Source: Terribacillus saccharophilus (GTDB taxonomy: Bacteria; Bacillota; Bacilli; Bacillales; Amphibacillaceae). Taken from it: a stretch of DNA of 64,000 nucleotides. Position 1 is the stretch's first letter, and every line of letters starts with the position of its first letter. Both the position numbers and the translations under genes were made by a program. A model generated the notes under the pieces. That model was given only the letters and a program-made list of their open reading frames with translations, searched no databases and had not been told where the DNA came from. The stretch lies in contig NZ_NPBD01000011.1 of the NCBI RefSeq assembly GCF_002272745.1, forward strand, positions 1-64,000. Direction: 5' to 3'. Below, piece after piece: positions 18,189 to 29,157 of the stretch.

Positions 18189-18417
18189 AACTTGTTGAAC
18201 AAGTTTTCTATATAATTTCTCATTATAAAATCTTGTTCGTATAAGTTATAAAGATAATAATGTGAAACTTATTGACTGATTAGGAGAGCGGTGATAGGAT
18301 ATATGTAACACGCATCGTATAGGCTGACGCACCAAAATGTATGCGCTATCATCTAGACTATTCCCAAGTTAGCCGAGTACGGAAAGGGAGGTATGACCTC
18401 TTTAGTAAACGCTTTCA
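18189..18417 (+). promoter_or_regulatory. araN control region: palindrome, AraR box, cre
   Basis: The 305-base gap between araR and araN holds control elements and no gene. AACTTGT/ACAAGTT form an inverted repeat at 18189-18205. TATAAT at 18211-18216 is a -10 candidate without a clear -35. The AraR-like box ttgttcgtataa is at 18233-18244. On the opposite strand TGAAAGCGTTTACT at 18404-18417 matches cre at 13 of 14 positions, 39 bases before the araN start, a roadblock position. Confidence 0.6.
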
Positions 18418-18456
18418 AATACTGCTTGTTGATTCTAAAAATGAGGGGGTAGCTTT

Positions 18457-19794
18457 ATGAAGAAGGTCTTGAAGGCACTGATGATCGGATTGATGATCAT
18501 CGTACTGGTAGCTTGTAGCAAAGGCAGTGGTGGTGGAGGCAGTGAAGCGGATGAAACGGAAGTTGTCGGTGCAGATCTAGAGAATGCTACAGAGTTGACT
18601 TACTGGACATTTGTTGGTCAACATATGGATTTATTCAAGGATTCAGCCGAACGCTGGAATGAAGAATTTCCGGATCGACCAATCAAGCTCGTAGCTGAAA
18701 CGTATCCATACGATAATATGCATAATAACCTGCTGCTTAGTCTGCAATCAGGTAAAGGTGCACCGGATATTGCGGATATCGAATTAAGTAAGTTTCCAAA
18801 CTTTTTACAAGGAACACCACAGCTTGAGCCGATGAACGAATATGTGGAACCGGTGCTTGCTGATTCCGTAGAGGCTCGTTTTGATCTATATGCAAAAGAA
18901 GGCGACTATTACGGCGTACCAACACACGTAGGTGCAACTGTCATGTATTATAATACAGAAATTATGGATCAAGCTGGAGTGGATATCGATTCCATTCAGA
19001 CATGGGATGACTTCGTAGAAGCCGGCAAGCAAGTGACGGAAAAGACAGATGCAGTTATGTGGAACGTCGGTACAGGTGACTTCCTGATGGATTTGTGGCC
19101 AATGGTTTCACAGCAGGATTCAGATTTCTTTGATGCGGAAGGAAATTTGACATTGGATAATGAAACCAATGTAAAGACCCTTCAATTCTTGTATGATGCT
19201 ATTTATACTGAGGAAATTGCTGAACTTACTCCTGGTGGAATGAACCAATCAGAGGATTTCTATAAGTATTATTCAGAAGGAAAGTCGGCTGCTATCCTAG
19301 CGCCGCTTTGGTACATGGGACGTTTCCTTGATAACATGCCGGAAATGGAAGGGAAAATTGCCATCAAGCCGCTGCCTGCATGGGAAGAAGGCGGTAAGCG
19401 TTCCGCTGGTATGGGTGGTACGGGAACAGTCGTGACCAATCAGTCAGAAGAGACGGACTTAGCGAAGGAATTCCTGGCGTACACCAAGCTGTCGGAAGAA
19501 GGAAGTATCAATCTATGGAAAGTTCTCGGATTTGACCCGCCGCGCTGGGATGTATGGGAAAGTGAAGCAGTCAAAGAAGATAACGAGTATTATCAATTCT
19601 TTGGTGAAGGTATCTTCGATATGCTCTTGGAGATAAAGGATGAGATCAATACACTGAATATTACCGAAAATACACCGGATGTTTCGACGGAGTATAATAC
19701 CATAATTGCAGATTCTGTGCTGAGGCAGAAGAATAAGACTCCTGAGGAAGCAATGAAAGAAGCTGCTGATAAAATTGAAAGTAGTATGAAGTAA
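18457..19794 (+). CDS. araN: Arabino-oligosaccharide ABC transporter, substrate-binding lipoprotein
   Basis: 445 residues. A lipoprotein signal peptide with Cys at about residue 20 (VLVACSKG) is followed by a Gly/Ser linker and a family 1 extracellular solute-binding domain (ELTYWTFVGQH, KLVAETYPYDNMHNN, KGAPDIADIE). The sequence closely resembles my recollection of B. subtilis AraN. It binds arabino-oligosaccharides outside the membrane and hands them to AraP/AraQ. Here it is cut off from the permease genes by a terminator and abfA, which differs from the B. subtilis order. GAGGGGGT precedes the ATG. Confidence 0.92.
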   Translation: MKKVLKALMIGLMIIVLVACSKGSGGGGSEADETEVVGADLENATELTYWTFVGQHMDLFKDSAERWNEEFPDRPIKLVAETYPYDNMHNNLLLSLQSGKGAPDIADIELSKFPNFLQGTPQLEPMNEYVEPVLADSVEARFDLYAKEGDYYGVPTHVGATVMYYNTEIMDQAGVDIDSIQTWDDFVEAGKQVTEKTDAVMWNVGTGDFLMDLWPMVSQQDSDFFDAEGNLTLDNETNVKTLQFLYDAIYTEEIAELTPGGMNQSEDFYKYYSEGKSAAILAPLWYMGRFLDNMPEMEGKIAIKPLPAWEEGGKRSAGMGGTGTVVTNQSEETDLAKEFLAYTKLSEEGSINLWKVLGFDPPRWDVWESEAVKEDNEYYQFFGEGIFDMLLEIKDEINTLNITENTPDVSTEYNTIIADSVLRQKNKTPEEAMKEAADKIESSMK

Positions 19795-19807
19795 TAGCTA
19801 GGACTCT

Positions 19808-19844
19808 AAAACCCCAAGCAGCAATTCAGCAGCTTGGGGTTTTT
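19808..19844 (+). terminator. Terminator after araN
   Basis: AAAACCCCAAGC (19808-19819) pairs with GCTTGGGGTTTT (19832-19843), loop of 12 bases, T tract. Confidence 0.8.
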
Positions 19845-19873
19845 ATATTATTTCCATCTAATGCAAAAAACGC

Positions 19874-20018
19874 TTGTTTTTACAGACACATCTGTCTATA
19901 CTGAATATATAAACTTATACGTACATATTTCTGGTTGTGGAGATTTTAGGTGGAATATGTTCGTACGTGATGCGATATGTGTCACCTTCTTTTTTTACCT
20001 CAATTGTAAGCGTTATCA
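19874..20018 (+). promoter_or_regulatory. abfA promoter with an AraR operator pair and cre
   Basis: TTGTTT (19874-19879), 17 bp, TATACT (19897-19902). AraR-like boxes ttatacgtacat (19915-19926) and atgttcgtacgt (19957-19968) are centred 42 bp apart, just after the start point. TGTAAGCGTTATCA at 20005-20018 is a perfect cre 24 bases before the abfA start. This gives arabinose induction and glucose repression of the eight-plus gene operon. Confidence 0.8.
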
Positions 20019-20041
20019 AAAAGAAAGAGGAGTGGGGATAA

Positions 20042-21562
<1,521 letters not shown>

Positions 21563-21580
21563 GGGTGAGGGGGGATTGTG

Positions 21581-22519
21581 ATGAATACAGTTACGCCAGT
21601 ATCACCGGTGAGAACAAGGAAGAAACAGAATAAGTTCCTCCGGTTTCTGAATTCAAAAAAGGTAGTACCATTCGTTTTCATATCGCCATTTGTACTGTCG
21701 CTGCTCCTTTTCACAGTGTATCCGGCTATCCAGGGAGTAATCATGAGTTTCCAGAGTGTACTTCCTGGACAAGTGGAATTCATCGGAATGAGTAACTATG
21801 AGCGAGTACTGAATCCGACATTCTATCGGGCTGTGTCGAATACGACGGCTTACGTGGTTCTTACCGTAATAATTCTGACCATCATTCCGATGGTACTCGC
21901 GGTTATCCTGAACTCGAAGCATGTCCGCTTCCGAACGCTTTTCCGGGCATCGCTTTTCATACCGGCGCTTACATCGACGATTGTCGGCGGTATGATTTTC
22001 CGCTTCATGTTTAGTGAGCAGCAAGGGGCGGTCGCAAACCAGCTCATTGGGGTGTTCGGCTTTGATCCACTCAAGTGGATGTTTACTCCATGGGCAGCAA
22101 TCGGTCTTATGGTCATGCTTGCCTGCTGGCGCTGGATCGGTGTGAATATCCTCTACTTCTTAGCAGCCTTACAAAATGTACCGGATGAGATGTATGAAGC
22201 GGCTGAAATTGATGGCGCCACCAGATTGCAGCGCTTTCGTTTCATAACGATGCCGATGCTGAAACCGATCATTATTTTCGTCAGTACGATTACAATCATC
22301 AATGGCTTCCGTATGTTCGAAGAAAGCTATGTGTTCTGGGCTGTAGGATCTCCTGGTAACATCGGCCTTTCGATTGCGGCCTATATATACCAGCAAGGTA
22401 TTCAGCAAAATGACATGGGCTTCGGAGCTGCACTTGGTGTCGTACTAATGCTTATCATCTTTGTGATCAGCATTATCTATTTGATCGCTACCGGTACATT
22501 CAAGAAAGGAGATAGATGA
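21581..22519 (+). CDS. araP: Arabino-oligosaccharide ABC transporter permease AraP
   Basis: 312 residues from ATG 21581, preceded by GTGAGGGGGG; a GTG at 21578 directly before it could also serve. Six membrane segments of the MalF type and the cytoplasmic EAA loop YEAAEIDGATRLQRFRFITMP, which docks the ATPase. It pairs with AraQ, whose ATG overlaps its stop codon. No ATPase gene is in the cluster, as in B. subtilis where MsmX is shared. Confidence 0.92.
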   Translation: MNTVTPVSPVRTRKKQNKFLRFLNSKKVVPFVFISPFVLSLLLFTVYPAIQGVIMSFQSVLPGQVEFIGMSNYERVLNPTFYRAVSNTTAYVVLTVIILTIIPMVLAVILNSKHVRFRTLFRASLFIPALTSTIVGGMIFRFMFSEQQGAVANQLIGVFGFDPLKWMFTPWAAIGLMVMLACWRWIGVNILYFLAALQNVPDEMYEAAEIDGATRLQRFRFITMPMLKPIIIFVSTITIINGFRMFEESYVFWAVGSPGNIGLSIAAYIYQQGIQQNDMGFGAALGVVLMLIIFVISIIYLIATGTFKKGDR

Positions 22520-23358
22520 TGAAAAAGAATAATAACAAACTGCTGGGAGTTGTCGCTACAGTTGTCATGGCTATTGTCAGTTTGATAGCGCTATTCCCGA
22601 TCATCAGTATCGTGCTATCTTCGTTCATTCCTTCCGGCTCCTTGATGCGAAACGGTATTTCATTCAGTTTCCCTTGGGATGAACTGACGCTTAGCAATTA
22701 CACATACATCTTTACACAATCAGCAGAATATTGGACTTGGTATGGAAACAGCCTTTGGATTTCAGCGTTGATGATTGTTCTGTCTCTGTTCTTTTCTTCC
22801 ATGGTTGGTTATGCGCTGGCGATGTACGATTTCAAAGGAAGCAATATCTTCTTCGTTGCGGTGGTATTTATTTTGATGGTGCCATTTGAAATCCTAATGC
22901 TGCCGCTATTCCGTCTTATGATGGATATGATGCTGATTGATACGTATCTAGGGGTGATACTGCCAGGTATCGTAGCACCGGTGGCAGTGTTCTTCTTCCG
23001 GCAATATGCGCTTGGTTTGCCAAAAGAGCTAATGGATGCTGCAAGGATTGACGGGTCGACCGAATACGGCATCTTCTTTAAAATCATGCTCCCGTTGATG
23101 GGACCTTCACTAGCAGCGATGGCAATCCTGCAAGGTCTTGGCAGCTGGAATAACTTCCTGTGGCCATTGCTCGTACTTCGTTCGAACGATATGTTCACGC
23201 TGCCGCTCGGGCTGGCAACGCTGCTTACACCGTACGGAAATAACTATGACGTCTTGATTGCTGGGTCTGTTATGACAATTATTCCGATTGTGATACTGTT
23301 CATCTTCTTCCAGCGCTATTTCATTTCCGGATTAACTGTTGGCGGCGTCAAAGGCTGA
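22516..23358 (+). CDS. araQ: Arabino-oligosaccharide ABC transporter permease AraQ
   Basis: 280 residues, MalG-type permease with six membrane segments and the EAA loop MDAARIDGSTEYGIFFKIMLP. The start overlaps the araP stop by four bases, indicating translational coupling; the second ATG (22519) is an equal alternative. AAGGAGATAG lies upstream. Together with AraN and AraP it forms the importer. Confidence 0.92.
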   Translation: MMKKNNNKLLGVVATVVMAIVSLIALFPIISIVLSSFIPSGSLMRNGISFSFPWDELTLSNYTYIFTQSAEYWTWYGNSLWISALMIVLSLFFSSMVGYALAMYDFKGSNIFFVAVVFILMVPFEILMLPLFRLMMDMMLIDTYLGVILPGIVAPVAVFFFRQYALGLPKELMDAARIDGSTEYGIFFKIMLPLMGPSLAAMAILQGLGSWNNFLWPLLVLRSNDMFTLPLGLATLLTPYGNNYDVLIAGSVMTIIPIVILFIFFQRYFISGLTVGGVKG

Positions 23359-23391
23359 ATCTCTAGTTTTGATTAGAAAGGAGTTAGAACC

Positions 23392-24015
23392 ATGCTGAAG
23401 AAAGCGATGAGTAATCTCGATAAGTCTCTCTTGTGGATCACCCGATTTGCACACTTGAATGCATTGTTCCTGTTATATAGCCTCTTAGGGCTGGTCGTTG
23501 CCGGAGCAGCTCCGGCAACGGTAGCTGCATTGCAGGTTTCTCGCCGGTTTCTGAATGGAGAGGAAGTAAAGGTGCACCAAGCATTCCGCAAAGCATTTAA
23601 ACAGGAGTTCTGGTCAGCAAACAAGTTAGGGTGGCTCCTAGGAGCAGCGGGTTTCATCCTGTATACAAACTATCTGCTTATCAGACAAGCGGATGGACAG
23701 TTATTCTTCCTGGTGCCTTTCCTTTTCTATGTGCTCATATTCTGCTATATGACGGTTGTGCTCTGGAGCTTTCCGCTACTTGCGAATTATAAGTCAGGTA
23801 CGTTCCAGGTCATCAGGAGTGCGTTCATCATTGGACTGACAAGGTTCCATATGACGCTATCGATCGGTGTACTTCTGTTCGCGCTTTTGTATCATAGCAT
23901 CGGCTTGCCGGTGCTGCTGCTGTTCTTCTGTTTCAGTATCAGTGCGTTTGGCTGGATGTGGCTGAGCATGAAGGTGTTCTCCACGATGAAACACGAAGAA
24001 CAGTTAGCCAGTTAG
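23392..24015 (+). CDS. YesL-like DUF624 membrane protein
   Basis: 207 residues with about five hydrophobic segments. The N-terminal SNLDKSLLWITRFAHLN and the GAAPATVAAL turn fit DUF624 (YesL), a family found next to carbohydrate ABC transporters of Firmicutes. Function is not established; an accessory role in sugar uptake or transporter assembly is inferred from position between araQ and abf2. GAAAGGAG precedes the ATG. Confidence 0.8.
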   Translation: MLKKAMSNLDKSLLWITRFAHLNALFLLYSLLGLVVAGAAPATVAALQVSRRFLNGEEVKVHQAFRKAFKQEFWSANKLGWLLGAAGFILYTNYLLIRQADGQLFFLVPFLFYVLIFCYMTVVLWSFPLLANYKSGTFQVIRSAFIIGLTRFHMTLSIGVLLFALLYHSIGLPVLLLFFCFSISAFGWMWLSMKVFSTMKHEEQLAS

Positions 24016-24044
24016 TTTATTTTTGATAGATTGGAGCGATAAGC

Positions 24045-25535
24045 ATGTCGACAAAATTGATCATTCAAGCTGATGTCACAGAAGGAAAAATAAATAAAAA
24101 TATTTACGGTCATTTTGCGGAGCATCTTGGCAGAGGTATATATGAAGGAATTTGGGTCGGGGAGGATTCTTCCATACCGAATACAAAAGGAATCCGCAAC
24201 GATGTACTGGAGGCACTCCAAAAGCTGAACATCCCGGTACTACGATGGCCAGGCGGCTGTTTTGCAGATGAATATCACTGGAAAGACGGAGTAGGACCTC
24301 GTGAAGAGCGCAAGCGTATGGTTAATACCCATTGGGGAGGAGTTGTGGAGAATAACCATTTCGGAACACATGAATTCTTCACGCTTTGCGAGCTGCTCGG
24401 AGCAGAGCCATACATTTGCGGAAATGTTGGCAGCGGCACCGTCCAGGAAATGTCTGAGTGGGTCGAGTATATGACATTCGATGGCGAATCACCGATGACG
24501 GCTTGGCGCCAGGAGAACGGTCGCCAGGAGCCGTGGAAGCTGAAGTATTTCGGTGTTGGTAATGAGAACTGGGGCTGCGGTGGAAATATGCGGCCGGAAT
24601 ATTACGCAGATCTCTATCGTCGCTATCAGACGTATGTACGCAATTACGGCGACAACAAGCTATATAAGATTGCAGGCGGTGCCAATATTGACGATTACAA
24701 GTGGACAGAGATACTTATGCAAGAAGCAGCACCAATGATGGATGGATTAAGTCTTCATTATTACACGATTCCAGGTGATTTCTGGCTTGGTAAGGGCTCT
24801 GCTACTGATTTCTCCGAAGACGAATGGCATCTGACGCTGAAGCGCGCACTTCATATTGAAGAATTGATCGAGAAGCACGGCACCATAATGGATAAATACG
24901 ATCCTGAGAAACGCGTCGGGCTCATTATCGATGAGTGGGGAACTTGGTTCGACGTGGAACCAGGCACTAACCCAGGCTTCCTGTATCAGCAAAATACAAT
25001 CCGTGATGCACTTGTAGCTGGTGCTTCACTCAATATCTTCAATAACCATAGCGAACGAGTTCAGATGGCGAATATTGCGCAAACAGTCAACGTATTGCAG
25101 GCGATGATCCTGACAGAAGGACAGGAAATGATCAAGACACCGACGTATCATGTATTTGATTTGTATCAAGTGCATCAAGATGCGGAACGTCTTTCGTCTC
25201 ATCTGGAATCAGATGAAATAAAGCATGGTGAATTGGCTTATCCAACTGTCAGTACTTCTGTATCCAGAGGAAAAGATGGCAAGATTCATGTTAGTTTCTG
25301 TAATCTGGATCACACAAATGAGGTTACAGTAGATACAGAGCTTCGCGGTGCAACACTCGGAACTGTAAGCGGCAAAATTCTCACATCAGATAAGAAAGAT
25401 GCCCGTAATACGTTCGATGCGCCTAATGACGTGGAAGTAGTGCCGTTTACGAATTTCGCCGAGCAGGATGGCGGATTACAAGTTACTTTACCAGCAATGA
25501 GCGTAACGGTTTTGACAATCGAGGAGGGTGCCTGA
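24045..25535 (+). CDS. abf2: Second GH51 alpha-L-arabinofuranosidase
   Basis: 496 residues, cytosolic. Catalytic acid/base Glu174 in [11 protein letters not shown] and nucleophile Glu297 in [10 protein letters not shown]. It resembles B. subtilis Abf2 (XsaA) and differs clearly from the AbfA six kilobases upstream, so the two are ancient paralogues with different preferences for linear or branched oligosaccharides. In B. subtilis abf2 lies away from the ara operon; here it is inside it. Its stop overlaps the araM start. Confidence 0.94.
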   Translation: MSTKLIIQADVTEGKINKNIYGHFAEHLGRGIYEGIWVGEDSSIPNTKGIRNDVLEALQKLNIPVLRWPGGCFADEYHWKDGVGPREERKRMVNTHWGGVVENNHFGTHEFFTLCELLGAEPYICGNVGSGTVQEMSEWVEYMTFDGESPMTAWRQENGRQEPWKLKYFGVGNENWGCGGNMRPEYYADLYRRYQTYVRNYGDNKLYKIAGGANIDDYKWTEILMQEAAPMMDGLSLHYYTIPGDFWLGKGSATDFSEDEWHLTLKRALHIEELIEKHGTIMDKYDPEKRVGLIIDEWGTWFDVEPGTNPGFLYQQNTIRDALVAGASLNIFNNHSERVQMANIAQTVNVLQAMILTEGQEMIKTPTYHVFDLYQVHQDAERLSSHLESDEIKHGELAYPTVSTSVSRGKDGKIHVSFCNLDHTNEVTVDTELRGATLGTVSGKILTSDKKDARNTFDAPNDVEVVPFTNFAEQDGGLQVTLPAMSVTVLTIEEGA

Positions 25536-26749
25536 TGCAGTTATCGGCAGATATGCTGGCATTAGCAGATGAATACGGGATAAGTTCGGACACTTTTCCG
25601 CGCTTGCAAGTGGAAGCTGGAGCACTCTCATCAATTGGAGCTTACTTGAATGAGAAGAACATGAGCAAAGCTGTCCTTATTATGGATGCCCAGACTAGAG
25701 CAGCCGCAGGGGACAAACTGGCAGCGCTGCTTGAAGGAGAGAACATCCATGTCCAGGCTATCGAACTTTTAGCGAATCACCATGGCCAAGTGAACGCCGA
25801 TGAAGCTTCGCTTGTACAGGTACTTGTTGAAACACCGGTGGATACAGATGTCCTCTTGGCAGTAGGGGCGGGAACGATTCATGATATTACGCGTTTCTGC
25901 AGTCAGAAGCTTTCGATTCCATTCGTGGCAGTTCCGACAGCAGCATCAGTCGACGGCTTCACCTCCAAAGGAGCGCCACTGATCCTGCGGGGAGTGAAGC
26001 AGACGATTCAGACAGCTGCCCCGGTGGCAGTATTTGCCGACTTGGATGTGTTATGTGCAGCTCCTAAGTCACTTACAGCAGCTGGCTTCGGAGATATTTT
26101 AGGAAAGTTCACTTCACTGCTTGATTGGGAAATCTCCGCAAGAGTCGGAGGAGAAGCCTATAATGCATTGGCTGCCAAAATGACGCGACATTCGCTTGAT
26201 ACTTGTGTCGATCATGTCGAGGAAATAGCCAAGGCGGATGAAGCGGGCATACGAATTTTAATGGAAGCATTAATCGAGTCTGGTCTTGTCATGCAAGTGC
26301 TGGATTTCTCCCGACCTGCTTCAGGAGCGGAGCATCATTTGTCCCATTATTGGGAGATGCATTTACTCGAAACAGATAAACGGCAGCTTCTTCATGGAGC
26401 TAAAGTTGGTGTTGCTTGCAGTATCATTACGGAATTGTACAAAAACTGGATTGAACAGTTTGATCCTTCTGAGGCAAATGGAGATTATGCTGCAGGATTA
26501 CTGGAGAATTGGAAAGAAATCAGTTTATTGATTGCTGCACTGCCGACGCCGGAAGCACTGCAATATTATTTGTACCAGGTCGGAGCACCTGCTACAGCTG
26601 AGGAAATTGGGATAGGATCAGAGCTTGTACAAAACAGCTTGAATGAAGCGTACCATTTGCGTGATCGCTGCACTGGTCTGCTTCTCATCAATCAATTTAA
26701 GAAAGAGCATATCAGCTACCCGCTGCAGGATAGGATTGGCAGTCGATGA
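25535..26749 (+). CDS. araM: Glycerol-1-phosphate dehydrogenase (AraM)
   Basis: 404 residues. NAD(P)-dependent reduction of dihydroxyacetone phosphate to sn-glycerol 1-phosphate, as shown for B. subtilis AraM. The nucleotide site is LLAVGAGTIHDITRF, the metal/active region includes VDGFTSKGAPL and HHLSHYWEM. Its start shares one base with the abf2 stop (TGATG), so the two are coupled. Why a G1P enzyme is in arabinose operons is not settled; a link to archaeal-type ether glycerolipids has been proposed in Bacillus. Confidence 0.92.
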   Translation: MQLSADMLALADEYGISSDTFPRLQVEAGALSSIGAYLNEKNMSKAVLIMDAQTRAAAGDKLAALLEGENIHVQAIELLANHHGQVNADEASLVQVLVETPVDTDVLLAVGAGTIHDITRFCSQKLSIPFVAVPTAASVDGFTSKGAPLILRGVKQTIQTAAPVAVFADLDVLCAAPKSLTAAGFGDILGKFTSLLDWEISARVGGEAYNALAAKMTRHSLDTCVDHVEEIAKADEAGIRILMEALIESGLVMQVLDFSRPASGAEHHLSHYWEMHLLETDKRQLLHGAKVGVACSIITELYKNWIEQFDPSEANGDYAAGLLENWKEISLLIAALPTPEALQYYLYQVGAPATAEEIGIGSELVQNSLNEAYHLRDRCTGLLLINQFKKEHISYPLQDRIGSR

Positions 26750-27003
26750 CTTGCCGGACTTGTCTGCAAAAGAAAAGCTATACAGTGGAGGAAGCAACAG
26801 CACTTGTTGCAGATCAATTAGCATTGGAACCCTTTTTGGCTGAAAAAGGCACAGTGTCTGCTCGTTTAGCAATCTGTTCAGATTGTCCATCGCTTTCAGC
26901 AGATCATACTTGTGCGCGCTGCGGCTGTTTTGTGGCGTTCCGAGCCTCCCTACCGGATAAACGCTGCCCAGATCCTGACGGAGACCGCTGGCAGCAGGTA
27001 TAA
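26746..27003 (+). CDS. Small Cys-rich protein (DUF6171-like)
   Basis: 85 residues, overlapping the araM stop by four bases (ATGA), so translation is coupled. It has a CxxC pair at the N terminus (MTCRTCLQ) and a cluster ICSDCP, CARCGCF and RCPDPD near the C terminus, which should bind zinc or an Fe-S centre. It looks like the DUF6171 family. It is not part of the B. subtilis ara operon. Function unknown. Confidence 0.75.
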   Translation: MTCRTCLQKKSYTVEEATALVADQLALEPFLAEKGTVSARLAICSDCPSLSADHTCARCGCFVAFRASLPDKRCPDPDGDRWQQV

Positions 27004-27025
27004 TCTAAGCAAGGAGGCGATAGTT

Positions 27026-27811
27026 ATGGCTTACTATAAAACATTAGATAGCATTCTATTCGATTTGGACGGAACAGTGTGGAAGGATTTCACGTTAATT
27101 GACGGAGCTGCTGAAACAATCCGGACGCTGCAGGAAGCGGGTAAACGGGTGATTGGGCTGAGTAATCGAGGCACGCATTCCCGAAAACAGATTACAAATT
27201 ATTTTAGGGAGCAGGGTATTAAGTGGGACAAAGAAGATATTATTCTGTCCTCCTATCTTGCAGCTGATTATTTGCAGACTCATTACCCAAGACTGCCTGT
27301 GTGGGTGCTCGGAGAAGAAGGCTTACGGGAGGAACTGAGTGAAGCAGGTCTGACACTTGCTAAAGAACCGGAGGATGCCGATTGGCTCGTGATTTCGTTG
27401 CACACAGGTGTCACTTATCATGATCTGAACCAGGCTTTTCGGGCTGTCATTCACGGCGCCAGGATTCTCGCAACTAACCAGGATCCTGTTTTCCCAGGAA
27501 ATGATGGCTTACAGCTGGATGTTGGTGGATTGATTGGAGCAATTGAAGCGTCAACAGGCAAGAAAACCGATATTATCGTCGGCAAGCCATCACACTTCAT
27601 GTATCAAAAGGTAATGCAGCAAGCTGGCAGTGAACCAGAAAAGACAATGATCGTCGGAGACAGCCTGACTTCTGACATAGCCATGGGCGCTATGTTCGGT
27701 CTAAAGACAGCTTTAGTGCTCACTGGAAATACAACAAAAGAACAGGCGGATATTTCTAGTATAAAGCCAGATCTGATTCTGCCATCCATCAAGGAACTTC
27801 CATTCACTTAG
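27026..27811 (+). CDS. araL: HAD-type sugar phosphatase AraL
   Basis: 261 residues from ATG 27026, which has AAGGAGG 8 bases upstream; longer readings start inside the preceding gene. NagD-like HAD phosphatase: motif I ILFDLDGTVWKD, motif II GLSNRG, Lys in IVGKPSHFMY, motif IV MIVGDSLTSDIAMG, C2-type cap. B. subtilis AraL is a promiscuous sugar-phosphate phosphatase thought to guard against build-up of phosphosugars. Operon position after araM matches. Confidence 0.9.
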   Translation: MAYYKTLDSILFDLDGTVWKDFTLIDGAAETIRTLQEAGKRVIGLSNRGTHSRKQITNYFREQGIKWDKEDIILSSYLAADYLQTHYPRLPVWVLGEEGLREELSEAGLTLAKEPEDADWLVISLHTGVTYHDLNQAFRAVIHGARILATNQDPVFPGNDGLQLDVGGLIGAIEASTGKKTDIIVGKPSHFMYQKVMQQAGSEPEKTMIVGDSLTSDIAMGAMFGLKTALVLTGNTTKEQADISSIKPDLILPSIKELPFT

Positions 27812-27829
27812 GAATATGGAGGAGATACG

Positions 27830-28975
27830 ATGAAAACAATTGATGTCGAACATATAGAAGTTCGTGTGAAGCAAGGAGAGCTTGTAGAGCTTCCAAAGAC
27901 AGTCGACGTATATATTGACGAGGGTGTACAAGCAGCATATCGCGTCAGCTGGCCGAAACTGCCGGATCTAAGTAAAGCTGGAACATATGAATTAGAAGGA
28001 AAGATTGAAACGGAAGATTTCCCTGAACCGTTCATCGAGCAGCGTGCTGATCCGTATATTCTGAAAGCAGAGGATGGATTCTACTATTTTACAGGTTCCT
28101 ATCCTAGATATGACAGAATAGTCCTGCGCCGCGCTAAGACATTGGAAGGTTTGCGTGAGGCAAAGGAACATACGGTTTGGGAGGCACGTGAATCTGGCAT
28201 ATTGTCAGAGCATATTTGGGCTCCGGAGCTGCACTATATAGATGGGAAATGGTACATACATTTTGCAGCAGGAGATAAAGAGGATGTGTGGGCAATACGT
28301 CCATATGTGCTGGAGTGTACAGGTGATCCGTTTACTGATGAATGGACGGAAAAGGGAGCAATCAATACAGATTTCCAAAGCTTCTCATTGGATGCCACAA
28401 CGTTCGAGCATCAAGGCAGACGATATCTTGTTTGGGCTCAGAAAACAGAGAACGATACAATCTCCAATCTTTATATTGCCGAAATGAAAAATCCTTGGGA
28501 GATAAAGGGTGAGCAAGTGCTGCTGGCAAAACCTGAGCATCCATGGGAGACTGACGGTTTCGACGTTAACGAAGGCCCAGCATTCCTGCATCGCCACGGA
28601 AAAGTATTCCTGACATTCTCTGCCAGTGCAACGGATGATCGCTATGCAATGGGTCTCCTATATGCAGATGAAAATGCTGACCTGCTTGATCCTGCATCAT
28701 GGACAAAGCTGCCAGATCCTGTGCTGACAAGTTCGGAGGATACCAGTCTTTATGGACCTGGCCATAATAGCTTTACAGTAACAGAGGAAGGCCTTGATCT
28801 GCTTGTCTATCATGCTAGACCTTATAAGGATATTGAAGGAAACCCTCTATATGACCCGAACCGTCATGCCCGCATCCAGCGTTTCTTCTGGAAGGATGGA
28901 ATGCCGTATTTCGGTGAACCAGGATATAGGCTTAAAGATTTGAGCAAGGTAAAAGCAACAATAATAATTGAGTAA
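27830..28975 (+). CDS. Intracellular GH43 glycosidase with N-terminal beta-sandwich domain
   Basis: 381 residues, no signal peptide. Residues 1-60 look like a small Ig-like fold (VRVKQGELVELPKTVDVYID to TYELEGKIE). Residues 65-375 are a five-bladed GH43 propeller with the expected acids: Asp74 in RADPYILKAEDG, Asp188 in SLDATTF and Glu248 in DVNEGPAFLH. Arabinofuranosidase or exo-arabinanase activity on imported oligosaccharides is likely. It is the last gene of the arabinose operon and a perfect terminator follows. GGAGGAG precedes the ATG. Confidence 0.9.
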   Translation: MKTIDVEHIEVRVKQGELVELPKTVDVYIDEGVQAAYRVSWPKLPDLSKAGTYELEGKIETEDFPEPFIEQRADPYILKAEDGFYYFTGSYPRYDRIVLRRAKTLEGLREAKEHTVWEARESGILSEHIWAPELHYIDGKWYIHFAAGDKEDVWAIRPYVLECTGDPFTDEWTEKGAINTDFQSFSLDATTFEHQGRRYLVWAQKTENDTISNLYIAEMKNPWEIKGEQVLLAKPEHPWETDGFDVNEGPAFLHRHGKVFLTFSASATDDRYAMGLLYADENADLLDPASWTKLPDPVLTSSEDTSLYGPGHNSFTVTEEGLDLLVYHARPYKDIEGNPLYDPNRHARIQRFFWKDGMPYFGEPGYRLKDLSKVKATIIIE

Positions 28976-28980
28976 ATGGG

Positions 28981-29010
28981 AGTCCTTATACAGTTGTATA
29001 AGGACTTTTT
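28981..29010 (+). terminator. Terminator of the abfA-GH43 operon
   Basis: Perfect 11-bp stem AGTCCTTATAC/GTATAAGGACT, 4-base loop, then T run. Confidence 0.88.
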
Positions 29011-29157
29011 GAAGTATCTAATAATTGTGAGGAGGTAAATATAAATACAAACATTGAACTAAATGATACGTAGTAATAAGTAAGGTTGATAAAGGCAGGA
29101 GTTCATATATTCTGATATTATAATTTGTAAAGGAATTGTGAAAGAGGATGGTGACAA

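Noticed and set aside
26912..27025. 5' extension of araL
   Set aside because: It lies inside the Cys-rich protein gene; ATG 27026 has AAGGAGG and the family's normal start.
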